Assembly: GCF_025024155.1 (NCBI RefSeq)
Contig: NW_026251787.1
Coordinates: forward strand, 103,348 to 167,347
Length of the DNA stretch: 64,000 nt
Reading direction: 5' to 3'
From: Gamsiella multidivaricata
Taxonomy: Eukaryota > Mortierellomycota > Mortierellomycetes > Mortierellales > Mortierellaceae
The translations under genes were made by a program, and so were the position numbers. The notes below the pieces were generated by a model. The model did no database searches and was not told the DNA's origin. It saw only the letters and a program-made list of their open reading frames with translations. Every line of letters starts with the position of its first letter. The stretch's first letter is position 1. Shown in pieces: positions 46,683 through 57,700 of this stretch.

Positions 46683-46713
<31 letters not shown>

Positions 46714-48542
46714 TTGTCTTTTTTTTCATTCTTGTCTTGTGAAGTGTTTCCACAGCGCATTCACAACAACTTCGACATACATTTTCTTCTCTAGGGACGG
46801 CTGTAGGGGATGCCTATGGACTGGCTACAGAATTTATGTCGAAGGCAAGCGCTCGTAGACGATATGGCAACGGCCCCATCGCATTTGGCAACGAGGCGGG
46901 GTAAGGCGTTTCAAACGCGTAACTTGGGACACGTGGCAACGGCATGTCGAGGACGCAGTTGCTGATCCTCTTCGATTTATTTTTTGTCGAATGCGCGCGT
47001 GCCATGCATAGATATCCTGTATGGATTGATAGCCATCGCTCAAAGTGGGCGAGAAACGACTTTACGGATGACACGGATCAAATGCTCCTCCTCCTCCAGT
47101 CGCTGCAACAAACCCAGGACGGTCGACTCCATGCTGCCAATTTCTCAAAGAGGCTGAAGGAGTGGAGCATCATTGGCTTTCCAGAACTGGGCACGCCTCC
47201 ACGCGGTATCGGGTTTACTGTTGGCTCTACACTCAGTCATCCCGAGTTCAGGTACAACCCGCACAAGGCTGCCTTTGATGTAGGTGCTTTCGCTCCAACT
47301 GTATTAGGTACTTTAGATTAGGATGAGCTTAGTTCACTGAAGCCAACACAAATCATTTTTCTCCGTTGGATCCATTTACATGTATAGATCTGGAATTCAA
47401 AGGGGCGCATGCTGGCAGCGAACGGAGCCGTCATGCGAACTTCTGTGCTTGGCATCGAATCCTTCTGGGACGAGGCGCGGGTCGTCGAAAACACCCTCGC
47501 TGCAGCCAAGGTCACGCACGCAGACCCACGCTCCGTAGTCAGTGCCTTAATCGCCTCGGTCCTCATCTCCCGGCTCCTTCGAGGGGGCGGACAGGACGCA
47601 AAGGAGGACTCAACCCGTACATGGAACCCACGGCTTGCACAGGACGAGTACAAACAGGAGCTCCTGGACTATCTGCGACGTGGAACAGATATCAACGGCG
47701 AAGTCTCGTCTGATCCCGCATACGAGCCAGAGACTGCACAGAATGTTTTCAAGAATAAAGATGAGAGGAAAATTGCCAGGATGCGCTTGACACATCCAGT
47801 GCCGGATGCTGCGCCAAGGGTCGCCACACGTTCTTTCCAGACAGCAGTGCTGGATAAACTGAGTCACTTCATAGCCGGGAGCCCCGCAGCTCACCGTGCT
47901 TCAGATGACTGGAACAAGGATCGACCAACGGTTGAGCTGAGAGGTGATATTGGCTGGGCTGGCATGGATAAAGTTGGCGAGAACGAAGCGATGGGATCCC
48001 TGGCCCGATCGGTGCTCAGGGATTACAAGTTTCTCCTTCTAAGAACCGATGTTGTCCCACCGACGATCCGCAATGTCGCCCTGGAGGGAAGAAACACAGC
48101 AGCAGGGCATGCAGGGGCAGATGCTACCCAGACGCCTGAACGCATTCAAGAGAAATGGTCGCGTGAGCTAGAGTCGTCCTGCTTCCCGAGCAAACTAGAA
48201 GAGCTGGAACTCGGCGATGCTGACAAGATGGGGTATACCTTCAAGTGTGTCGGTATCGCGTTTTACACCGCAACCCGTTGCGAGGACCCTGCCCCGACAG
48301 ATGATGCATACAAGGGACCCTCTGGATTGTTCCGAGGGACCATGGAGCAGGTTGCGCTTGAGGCAGGCGATGCTGACACTAACGGAGCGGTTGTTGGATC
48401 GCTGCTGGGTGCGCGATATGGCGTAAGCGAGGGCATTCCACGCTCCTGGTGGACAGAACTGCGGCACTTTGAGTGGTTGGATGGTGTAGTTGATCAATTT
48501 GCGGACAGAGTCATAGCCATGTATGAACAGCAGATGCAGTAA
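46606..48542 (+). CDS. ADP-ribosylglycohydrolase family protein
   Basis: This family removes ADP-ribose from proteins or small molecules with two Mg ions. Four exons (46606-46672, 46795-46900, 47012-47279, 47388-48542) give 531 residues. The metal-binding motifs are the family's: GTAVGDAYGLATEF (23-36), TDDTDQ (76-81) and GDADTNGAVVGSLLGARYG (about 474-492). NGAVMR lies after the third intron. The protein is longer than a typical 300-360-residue member because about 200 residues between the second and third motifs are expanded and hydrophilic. No ADP-ribosyltransferase lies next to it, so the context gives no target. Intron 1 holds a 29-nt A run. Confidence 0.9.
46683..46711 (+). repeat. 29-nt A run in ADP-ribosylglycohydrolase intron
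   Basis: A homopolymer nine nucleotides after the 5' splice site of intron 1, only 600 nt from a similar run in the preceding gene. Confidence 0.9.
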
Positions 48543-48788
48543 CAATTGTAGGGCTGGGGGGCAGGCTCAATTGGACAAGACTCGGTTCCTTCAACGATGA
48601 CCTGTTTGCATAGCTTTCTCCATATTAAACAATTCTATCTGTATGTAAAGTCGGATATACTTCAACTCTCTCGCTTTAATACAGTATGCGCAATAAATTC
48701 AATCCTTGACGAAACATGGTGAGATGTCGATATGCTAAGGATGTATGGCTTCTAGTCTAGGCTGCTTGGAAATGCAGCAGGGTCGTTC

Positions 48789-49589
48789 CTAACCTCGGCT
48801 GACGCGAGCGGCACCAGTGACACAAACAACACTCACATCATCATCGTCCTTGTCTCTGCTTGTAATCTCGGCGCTGATGAGGAGCTCAGCCTATGGACAG
48901 GTACCATTAGATAGTGATAAAAAATCAGACAGTGCCCACCACGCTGCAGTATACGGTATAAGCCAAAAAAAAAAAAAAGGGACACATACTCCGTTTTGGG
49001 TGTATTGGAACTCGGGCGGCAGATAGAAGCAAGCGTTTAGCTCACGGTCGCCTCCACCAGACACGGGCAGCTGTGTGCCCTGTGGGAACCGGAGCGAGCT
49101 ATAGACACCGACTTGCCAATCCTTTGAGAGAACGCCTAGAAACGAAGGAGGACGTATGAGCGTGTAAGCAGATGAAAAAAAAAAAAAAAAAAATGAAGTG
49201 AGAATTTTAAGAGGATTAAGAGCAAAATGGGTGCACATACGAGGTTGCTCGACTGTGAACTTGATCATGGATCCCTCCAGAGGAAGATCTGTCTTGAGTT
49301 CACCCTTGATACTGAGGCAAATCTCCTTGCTAGGATCGACTGAGCTAGGGTTAATGCTGGCACTATAGACATCGAAGAGCTATAGCCGAAGCGAAGGAGA
49401 AATAGAGAACAGTGGCACAGTTGGTTGGTGTGATTGTTTCTCCACAACTCGAAGTCCATCTTTGCGTTTGTCCAAGCAAGTGTGTGTTGAACATACGCTA
49501 TCGTTTTCAGGGCAGGAGTCAAGGTGGGAAGCACTGCAGACCGACACGACCAGTGCTGCAACGAGGGACAAGGACGAAACCAGCTTCAT
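48789..49589 (-). CDS. Secreted ML-domain (NPC2-like) lipid-binding protein
   Basis: ML-domain proteins bind lipids in the vacuole or outside the cell; the fungal ones are annotated as phosphatidylglycerol/phosphatidylinositol transfer proteins. Four minus-strand exons (49589-49497, 49379-49241, 49135-48990, 48890-48789) give 159 residues, the usual size. A signal peptide (MKLVSSLSLVAALVVSVCSA) is followed by beta strands DVYSASINPSSVDPSKEICL, IKGELKTDLPLEGSMIKFTV, and the conserved block ELNACFYLPPEFQYTQNG. The last exon reads AELLISAEITSRD and ends VVCVTGAARVSRG. Paired Cys residues early, in EICL, in NACFYLP and in VVCV fit the disulfides of the fold. A possible GTGAGT donor in the last exon was not used, because reading through restores the final Cys strand. 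Confidence 0.85.
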
Positions 49590-50560
49590 AGTGGGTGTGT
49601 TGAGTAGGATGGGTAAGATAGGTAGAGGAGAGTAAGGAGAGATAGATGTGGCTAGAAAGTGTCAGTGGGAGGAGATTCCTTGAACAGGTGTAGATGCTGT
49701 GAAGGAATAGTTCTTTTTATATCTTTTTATATTTTTTTTGCCGATGTGAGGATTCTTACAAAGGCGGCAGAAATTGCAGTGTGGATTGCGGTGGTGCCAA
49801 TGAGTGCTCACTGAGACGAATTTCAATGGCGCGACCGGCACTAGCCTACCAGCAAGAGATGCCGGCAGGAGATTCTCGAGGAGGAGAAGTTGAGGCGCTA
49901 GATGGATGTGCAAGAGCGGCCAAATAAATCCAGGAGCGCCAGGAGGCCGGTCGCATTTGCAGATTTCAGGAGACGGAGACAGTCTGGCGCCTCTTTTCTT
50001 ATTTGTGTGTTATATCGGCAATGTTGCCTGACTCTGAGCCGTGCAGGCGAGCGCGCGAACAGACACCTCCGTTCTCTTCTCCGTGGCTCCCTCGCTCTCG
50101 TTCTCTCTGAAATCTCCCAGTCTCTAGCTTTATTCCCTTTGTTTGCCAGGATCCAGACTACTGCGCTTCACCCCGGGGACAAGGCAGCGCGTCTCCCCCT
50201 CCTTGAAGTGCATATGGCCTGCTTTCTGAGGCAGAAAAGTCCAGCAAAGGCACTCCACTCTTGAGACCAACCATCTAGGGATATATATATATAGAATATA
50301 TGTATATATCCTGCCAGGTCAAATGGCCAGTCCTCACTCCTACTGAGCAGTATGGCTTCAAGGGCACCGCGTGGACGTCTTCAAGAACCGCCTATATCGT
50401 GTGCAGAGGACTGGAGAGAAATATACGCGTTTTGGTGGCAAAACAGTATGTACGCCATATCCTTTTATGGGAAGAGCGTCGCTTCTAATTGACGCTCCCC
50501 TCGGCTGTCAACAAGCCAAGCCAAGCCCATCCTCCCTCAGTTCATTCTCAAGAAGGCCGC
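49590..50560. other. Divergent promoter region of the ML-domain and Orc5 genes
   Basis: About 1 kb. An (AT)n run lies at 50281-50291. Short open frames on plus do not join to the Orc5 start. No gene is seen. Confidence 0.4.
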
Positions 50561-52743
50561 ATGGAAACCCCTCCAGGGATGACACAGCTCTCGCTAAAGG
50601 AACAGCTCCGCAATGCATTTCCAGGACGGGCAAGGCAGATCGATCAGATCCTCGGTTTCATGGGAAAGGTATTAACAGCGCTTTGCCTATCCGCCTCCAT
50701 TCGGCGCGGGATCTTTTTTTACTAACACGCGTTGACCCTGTCGGTCCGCCTATCTGCGCTTGCCTTAGCCATGGGCTCCTACCCCGCCCGCGTTATTGAT
50801 CAATGGAAACTCATCCCTAGGAAAGACAGCTGTTATTAGAGCAACTCTTTCCACCATGCTCGGGAGCACAAGTCCCAGTCGCTTTGCGTTTCTCGACTGC
50901 GTAGAATGTCATACCCCCCGCCTGATCTTTGAGCACGCCATCTATCAGTTTCGCAACGCTCCTCAGCACTTCCCAATGCCTTCGCTACTAGCAAAGGATG
51001 CAGATGATACCAAGGACGGCAGTGCACACATGGACAATCTCTCCAGCACACGCACAAAAAACACCACGATGTTAAATAAAGAGCCGCGGAAAAGGAAAAG
51101 GAGATCATCTCAGGAAGACACTCCGTGGGACAAATGCGAGAACATCAACGAGTTTGTAGAATGGTGTCGGAAGATTTGCGACGAGGACAATGGGCAGGGC
51201 CCGCATAATCGACGACAGGATACCCGGTACCTTGTCCTCGACAGAGCAGAGCGGCTCCGCGATACTGCCCCGAACCTGATCCCGGTCCTCATGCGGCTGC
51301 AGGAACTTGTACGGCATTCATATCGTGTCTTCAAATTGCAGGCTGTCAAGGAATTTCACTGACTATGCTGATATGTTTTTGCTCATTTTGATCCGCTCCA
51401 CTTTCTGCTGCTTCATCGGTATAGACCAGCCGCAACATCTGTGTCATCCTGATCACAACAATCGTCTGGGAAAAATTCCGGTCAAAGACAGGAGGATACG
51501 AGCCCATCATCCTGAACTTTCCACAATACTCAAAAGATATGTTCGTTGTCCTAGTCTTTACAGGGACTACCCCTTATGCTCCTCGGCTGATGTTTGTTCG
51601 ATCATGACCCCAGTGGATGAAAGTTCATTATTCTTACCTCGATTGGTGCATCTTGCATGGTTCCGTTTATTTACGCGAGACAATTGCTATCCTGGAGCGA
51701 GACTTGCCTACAGGCGAAGACAAAGACCTTTACATGAGATTCCTCGAGCTCGTCTATGATGTCTTTCAGCGTAATTGCAAAGATCTCAATGAGATTCGAC
51801 ACCTGGTCGCGCTCCTCTTTCCGCTCTACGTCAAGCCAGTGAAAGAAGGGAGAAGTAAGTGGTGATCTTGTTCCTGATGCGAGGGTGGCCCGCTTTCGTT
51901 TCATGTCCATACTAACTCGCGTTGTTCGGATTCAATTCATCTCCAGTCCAAAAACACGAGGGATTGAAGCTTCATCGACACATCCAGGCATATTTTGTTG
52001 AGGCTATGGACAAGCTGTATTTGCGAGAAATCTCAAGCACAGAGTGGTCGGACCGTGCCCTTGTACCAGCTCCAGGATCTTTACACAGCAAACATGACCG
52101 ATCAGGCGCTCTAGGAGGCGGCATCGGAGATACCTCGGTTATCCGATCCGTAATAGGCTCCACAGGAAGTGAACGGGCGCTGATGAGCGCTGTCGATGTC
52201 CAGAGTACATGCCGGTTAATGTGTTTTTACTAGTATCCATTATGGCGAACACTATGTACTGACGACAATATGTCTCGCCTCTTGCTTATAGATACATTCG
52301 ATCTGCCATACTTTACAAAGTTCATCCTCATCGCGTCCTTCCTGGCGTCGTACAATCCGCCCCGACTGGACATGCGTTACTTTGCCAAAGTCTCAAATCA
52401 AGGCGGCAAAATGACCAAGCGCGCCAAAGTATCGGCATCCAAGAGGCATGGACATGATCAGATGGGATCCAAACTGCGACAGCAATTGCTCGGCCCCAAG
52501 ACATTTCCGATAGAGCGGATGTTGGCCATCTTCTACAGTATTCTGGACGAGGAAGTCGAGGAAAACGTGAATGTTCACACACAGATCGCTTCTCTTGTTT
52601 CGCTGCGGCTCCTCCAGCGGGTTACGCCCATGGACAAGCTGGATTCAATCAAATGCAAGTGCAATGTCAGCTATGATATGATCAAGGCTCTGGCCAAGAG
52701 CACCAAGTTCGATATCGACAAGTACCTGTACAACTTTACATAA
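50561..52743 (+). CDS. Origin recognition complex subunit 5
   Basis: Orc5 is an AAA+-like subunit of the complex that marks replication origins. My model joins 50561-50668, 50769-51308, 51425-51544, 51680-51854, 51947-52204 and 52292-52743 to 550 residues. Walker A is GNSSLGKT (49-56). RYLVLDRAERLRD is Walker B-like. NICVILITTIVWEKF and EPIILNFPQYSKD are followed by ILERDLPTGEDKDLYMRFLELV and NCKDLNEIRHL, then the winged-helix part with LPYFTKFILIASFLASYNPP. Introns 1, 2, 4 and 5 are clean. The third junction (51539-51679) is not: no good GT donor keeps the frame, so 51545-51679 is provisional. The acidic-basic linker around 130-170 and the loop near 345-385 are longer than in yeast. Confidence 0.85.
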
Positions 52744-52967
52744 ATGCATCTTTTTTTTTCTTCCACGAGCACATCCGATGAAATAGACTATCTGGACTGG
52801 CCACAATGGCTCCGTTCATTTGTTCCATGCAACTTGCATTTTCTTGAATCATAGATAAACTGTTGTTTTTCTTTCTTTTTATTCTATTCGTGAGGGAGGG
52901 TGACGATGAAAGTAGTAAAGAGGGTGACTATGAACAAAGAGAATGCAAAGCTACGGGGAGGCGCTGT

Positions 52968-54826
52968 TTAAGCCTTGTTGATGAAAGCCTTGCCCTTGCT
53001 GATGTTGCCCTTGAGCTCGGGGATGGCAGCATCAATGAGACCCTGCTCGTACTGGTTGACCTTGCCGACGGGGTGGATCTTCTCAACACCCTCAGTGCCG
53101 AGCTCGACGTTGGTAGCAAAGAACTCAACACCCTCCTTGGCAAAGACATCGGACTTGACGAAGGTAGGCTCAACAATGCCCTTCTTGCCGGCAACGGTAG
53201 CCTCGAGAAGAGAGTTGGTGAAGCGGGCACCGGCGAAGGCCATGGAGAGGGTGGCGGAACCAGTGCCGTTCTTGGCCTTGACGACCTCGTCACCACCGAA
53301 CTGGATGCGGTGGGTCAAGGCCTTGACCTCCTCCTCAGTGAAGCTGTGGCCGGACTGGGAAAGCAGGGGAACGATGGTGACACCAGAGTGACCACCAATA
53401 ACGGTGATCTTGGCATCCTCGGTCGAGACATTCTTGACCTCAGAGACGAAGCGAGAAGCACGGACAACATCGAGGGTGGTGACACCGAAAAGTCTGATGT
53501 GTGTACAACAATGGGTCGTGAGTATGCGTGGATCATGGATCGCTGTTATCAAACCAACTTGCATAAATCAGAGTCAGAGAATCAGGCACCTACCTCTTGG
53601 GGTCAAAGACGCCAGCCTTCTTGAAAACCTCAGCAACGATGGGGACAGTCGAGTTGACAGGGTTGGCAATGACCAAGATGTGGGCCTTGGGGCAGTGCCT
53701 GTGAGAAAGACGTGCGGCCAATTGGAGAACTGATTAGCAAGAGTATAGACTCGTGTATGATTTGTGAATACGGCATCCGCAGGGTATCCCCGACGACTTA
53801 CTGGGCACAGGCAGAGGCCAAATCACGGACGATCGAGGCGTTGGTGTTGAAGAGATCGTCGCGGGTCATGCCGGGCTTGCGGGGAACACCAGCTATTTAG
53901 GCAACGGAAGTAAAGTCAAGTGATTAGCGCGAGTGCTTCGAGGGATGGGGTCGATGCAGAAGAGCAATTGAAGGTCGAAAGAATAGCACGTACCAGGGAT
54001 GACAACGACATCACAGCCAGTGAGGGCCTCCTTGAGACCGTTGTTATCGGGAACGTGGCCAGTGACCTATGACAATAAACAACACGCTGGTCAGTATCAC
54101 ATCCCATTTTGATCTCTTTTTGTCTTGGGGCATGAGCCGCAACTTCCGCATTAGCCCTCATTTTTTCATCTGAGCCGTGATCGAATCGACCACCATGAAA
54201 TGACAACAGCATATAGTTCCCAGAGCAATATCTGCGGCCTCTGTTGCTAAAGGTCCTAGTCTCGCATCGTACCTTGGAGTCAGAGTTGATATGGCTCAAA
54301 TCAGCAGCAACACCGGGGGTGTTGACAATGTCGTAGAGGGAGAGGTGGGAGATCAAAGACGACTGCTTGAGGAGGAGCGACAAGGGCTGGCCAATACCAC
54401 CGGCAGCACCGAGGACAGCGACCCTGGAGCAAACGACGCAATCAATCAGAGCGAAAGTGAGGCAGAAGGAGACAATAAAAAGATGAGTTGTTTTGTCACA
54501 GATCCAATAGATCGCTGAAATGAAATGGTGGCGACGTTGAATCTTGCGATAAGACACAACGAGAACTTACTTGGCCGCGTTCTAGAGGAGCCGACCATTG
54601 TGAAGATAAAGAAAAGGCGAAGGATAAGGAACATGTGCAGAGATAATTGAATAGAAAAGGTAAAAGAGTTGTCCAATGGTTAGATATGTCCCTTTGATCC
54701 GTTCGTTGTCGTTGTTCGTTATTCGTTGTTCCTGCTTGAAGAAAGAGGCCAGCGTCTGCTTACCGAGGAGGCCGAGGTGGAGAAGGCGCGCTTGGCGATG
54801 GAGGAGATCTGGCGAGTGGCAAACAT
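52968..54826 (-). CDS. Malate dehydrogenase, mitochondrial
   Basis: This citric-acid-cycle enzyme interconverts malate and oxaloacetate with NAD in the matrix. Seven minus-strand exons (54826-54764, 54581-54571, 54423-54273, 54066-53994, 53892-53802, 53698-53594, 53493-52968) give 339 residues. The presequence is [21 protein letters not shown]. The NAD motif GAAGGIGQP is at 30-38. [19 protein letters not shown] spans introns 4 and 5, and the catalytic His is H200 in [11 protein letters not shown]. Exon 2 is only 11 nt (encodes N-A-A and part of K); leaving it out breaks the frame. The leader is CT-rich and an E-box CACGTG lies at 54942-54947. It converges with Orc5 (224 bp between stops). Confidence 0.96.
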
Positions 54827-55376
54827 GGCGATGAAGAGTTGAGTGGTTGGTGGGGAGAAGTGAAGGAGGAGAAGAGAGAGAAGAAAGGAAAGGAAAAATA
54901 TGGGGAAACACGGATCTTCTTCTCGACGTCAATGGGCCCTGCACGTGACAGAACCCACGGTTGAAAAAGGACAGCCGAAAGATCCAGATAATCGAGCCAA
55001 TTGAACCCTAAAAAAGCAGCACTTGCTCAGTCGGAGATGCTGCTGAAGGGGCGAGGAACCCCACGCGGCAGAGGTGAACGGCGACACAGCGGTGCATCAT
55101 TAGCACATGTGCGTGTGCGGAGAAAATGGATACATTTGGATATATGAAAACACGAACCTACACTTTAAGGTGCTGCTAGACATCACACTGCTGCTTTGGC
55201 CGATACTATTTAACTTACGATAGACCTGTTTATTATGAGAGAAAGACTGAGGGGTAAAAAAAGCGAGAAAGTGCAGACGCATACGTACTGCCCATGGACA
55301 GTGCACGGACATGCACCACAGATACATGTCCATGGCCATCGAAGCAACGCATCGCTCTCACAGGCTATTGTTTCTT
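54827..55376. other. MDH promoter and metacaspase 3' region
   Basis: CT-rich leader on the minus strand to about 54900, a CACGTG palindrome at 54942-54947, and an ACGTCA half-site near 54926. The rest should be the 3' UTR of the metacaspase gene, transcribed away. Confidence 0.4.
54942..54947. promoter_or_regulatory. CACGTG E-box upstream of MDH
   Basis: A palindromic bHLH (Cbf1/Pho4-type) site 116 bp from the MDH start codon. Confidence 0.35.
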
Positions 55377-57700
55377 TTACATATGGAACAGTTCACAACT
55401 CATCTTCATCTCGCGACAGGAGCTCAACTGAGGCTTCTGTTTGTACTTCTCCTTCAACAACTCGCGGATGTTGTTGAGCATCTCCTGGTATGACTGCACA
55501 GGATTCTCGCGAATACTGCAACAGCAAACCAACGGAAACACACGTATAGAACCATGCGCACAAAGAATGTCAGTTCATGGCCAGCAGTGAGTCGTCTTTC
55601 AGCTATACAACTCACAATCAGAATAAGTAACAATTCACTCACCATTTGGTAAAGGCATAGGTCATGGCGCCGTTCGAGGATGACTTTCCACCGCGAGTAA
55701 TACTGACATCGGCGGAGGTTTGGTCGTCCTTGCACCTGTTGTGGTAGAAGAGTAGCAGTGTTAGGATATTTATCATGTCGAATAATACACTCAGAATAAA
55801 CATGACACTTGAGATCTTCTCACCCGCTGAACATGATAACATCTGCATTAGCGGCCTTTAGCTCTGTCTGGCGCTTAAACTCCTTCTCCTCTAGCTGTAG
55901 CTCCTTCCAGTTCTCTTGGAGCGTCTTGAGGGTATTTTCATCAAAGTTGCCCTTGACAAGTTTGTAGCCGAGATCGGCCAGGGCATTTGAACCCAGGACA
56001 TAACCCGTGCCCGCGTATATAAAGGGCAGATCAAGGGCAGATCCCGAATGGCAGCAGTCGAACACGACGGTGAGTCGGACTCCAGGAGGCAAGGCTTTGA
56101 CCAGCAAATTGTGCAACTCCTGTACATATGCAAGGGTAGAAAAAAAATAGAACCGTCAGTCCAAAATGCGAAAGCCACGCTGGCTTCTATTTCATGAAAA
56201 GATACCGACGGGAAGGACTTACATCGTCAATAATCACCCCATTCTCCGCATGGTCCAGAGGGAAAATACAGTTGTCCATCCCATCCGTTTCATCGCCATC
56301 AATATCGACGACCTGACCTCCGTGTCCAGAGTAGTGCAGGAAGTACCTATTGATCGGAGTGCATGAATATTTCCACAGCATTCCATTAGATACCGCTGTG
56401 TCATGTCCAAATTGGGCACCACTGCTTTGCCGCAAGGGGGTCACTTACGAGTCGTTCTTCTTTGCGTCGCGAATCAACCACTTGAGATTGCGGATGATGT
56501 TTTCCTTGGTCGGCATCCACTCTGTGCCGACTTGATCGTCTGTGAGGACGCGGATGTGCTCGTCCTGGAATCCAACGGTGTTCAAAAACTTTTTCATAAC
56601 CGCGGTATCATTTATGCAGCCTAGATATCATGGAGTGATGAGGGTTAGAGAGGGATAAAAGTAAGGGGCCGAGAGAGGGAGAGGGATAGGCTAACTTACC
56701 ATTAAGAGGGTTAGCCTTCCCAGTATAATTGATCCCAATGAGAACCGCACGGCGGTCGCCTGTGCAGTCAGAGAGGGACACCTTAGAGCCGTCAGGCATT
56801 CTGGCCTCCAGGGTCTGAACAGCGACCTTCGTGATCTCAGGGGGGGCCTGCTGTGCCGCATGAGGTGCCGCCTGAGGCTCCGACTGGATTGTGAAGGTCT
56901 TCACCTCAGGCTGGACCTGGGGCTGAGGAATCGAGGGCAAGGGTTTGGAATCGGAAAACAGCTTGTTCTTGGAGTTGTTCTTCAAACCGGACTTCAGGTC
57001 GGAGTTAGCTCCTCCAAAGGAAAGCTGTAGAGTATAAGATCCGAAGGAATGGGGTTGTAAGCATATCGGACGGGACTTTTCTCTTTTTCCCCCTCGTTCA
57101 CTCTGCTCCCTTCCCCTTCCTCTTTCCGCCGTTATCCTATCCCAAACCTTTCATCCTCGAGAAACGCGCCCTGGGCCGATTGAAATGTCTCTACGGCGCG
57201 TAAATTCTAGGGGGTTCTCTGATTCGTTGACTTACACGTTTAAAGAACTTTGAAAAAGGCGAGGACGAGCTGGAGGACGAGGTCGTGGTGGTGGTAGTCT
57301 TTGTGACCTTGCGACCATCCTCATCCACGACCGACTGCACAACAACCGTGGGCTCGGACTTGATGACATTGCCGCCGTTCTGGTTCAGTGTGTCATTGAA
57401 ATCATTGAACTGCTGGTAGTCCTGGGGCTTGATGGCGTTGGGATCGTTATCGGAGGAGTCGTAGCCCGAGGAGGAAGAAGAATGGTGGTAGGTCACTGTG
57501 TTGTCAACAACGGGCACCTCTGCAGTGGTGGTAGAAACCAAGGTGGCGCCCTCAGGCACGGGTGTTCCTGCAGGGACCTGAACCTGGTACGAGTGCGTGA
57601 TTTTCTTGATAGTCTTAGTGACCTTGCGGCCGTCGGGTAGGACGGTGACGATCTTTTCGACGTTCACGATGGGCTCGCCGACTTCCTGTGGCTGTGACAT
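55377..57700 (-). CDS. Metacaspase (type I, Yca1/Mca1-like)
   Basis: Metacaspases are Ca-dependent Arg/Lys-specific cysteine proteases with roles in stress, proteostasis and cell death. Seven minus-strand exons (57700-57236, 57024-56700, 56620-56449, 56346-56223, 56119-55824, 55735-55643, 55515-55377) give 537 residues. The catalytic dyad is H329 in YFLHYSGHGGQ and C385 in FDCCHSG. The p20 core opens with RRAVLIGINYTGKANPLNGCIND. VIMFSGCKDDQTSAD and GGKSSSNGAMTYAF mark p10. The prodomain lacks the usual Gln/Tyr-rich repeats. Instead it carries DGRKVTKT twice (23-30 and 128-135) with Val-rich flanks, then Thr/Ser runs. Phases agree at all six introns. Confidence 0.95.
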
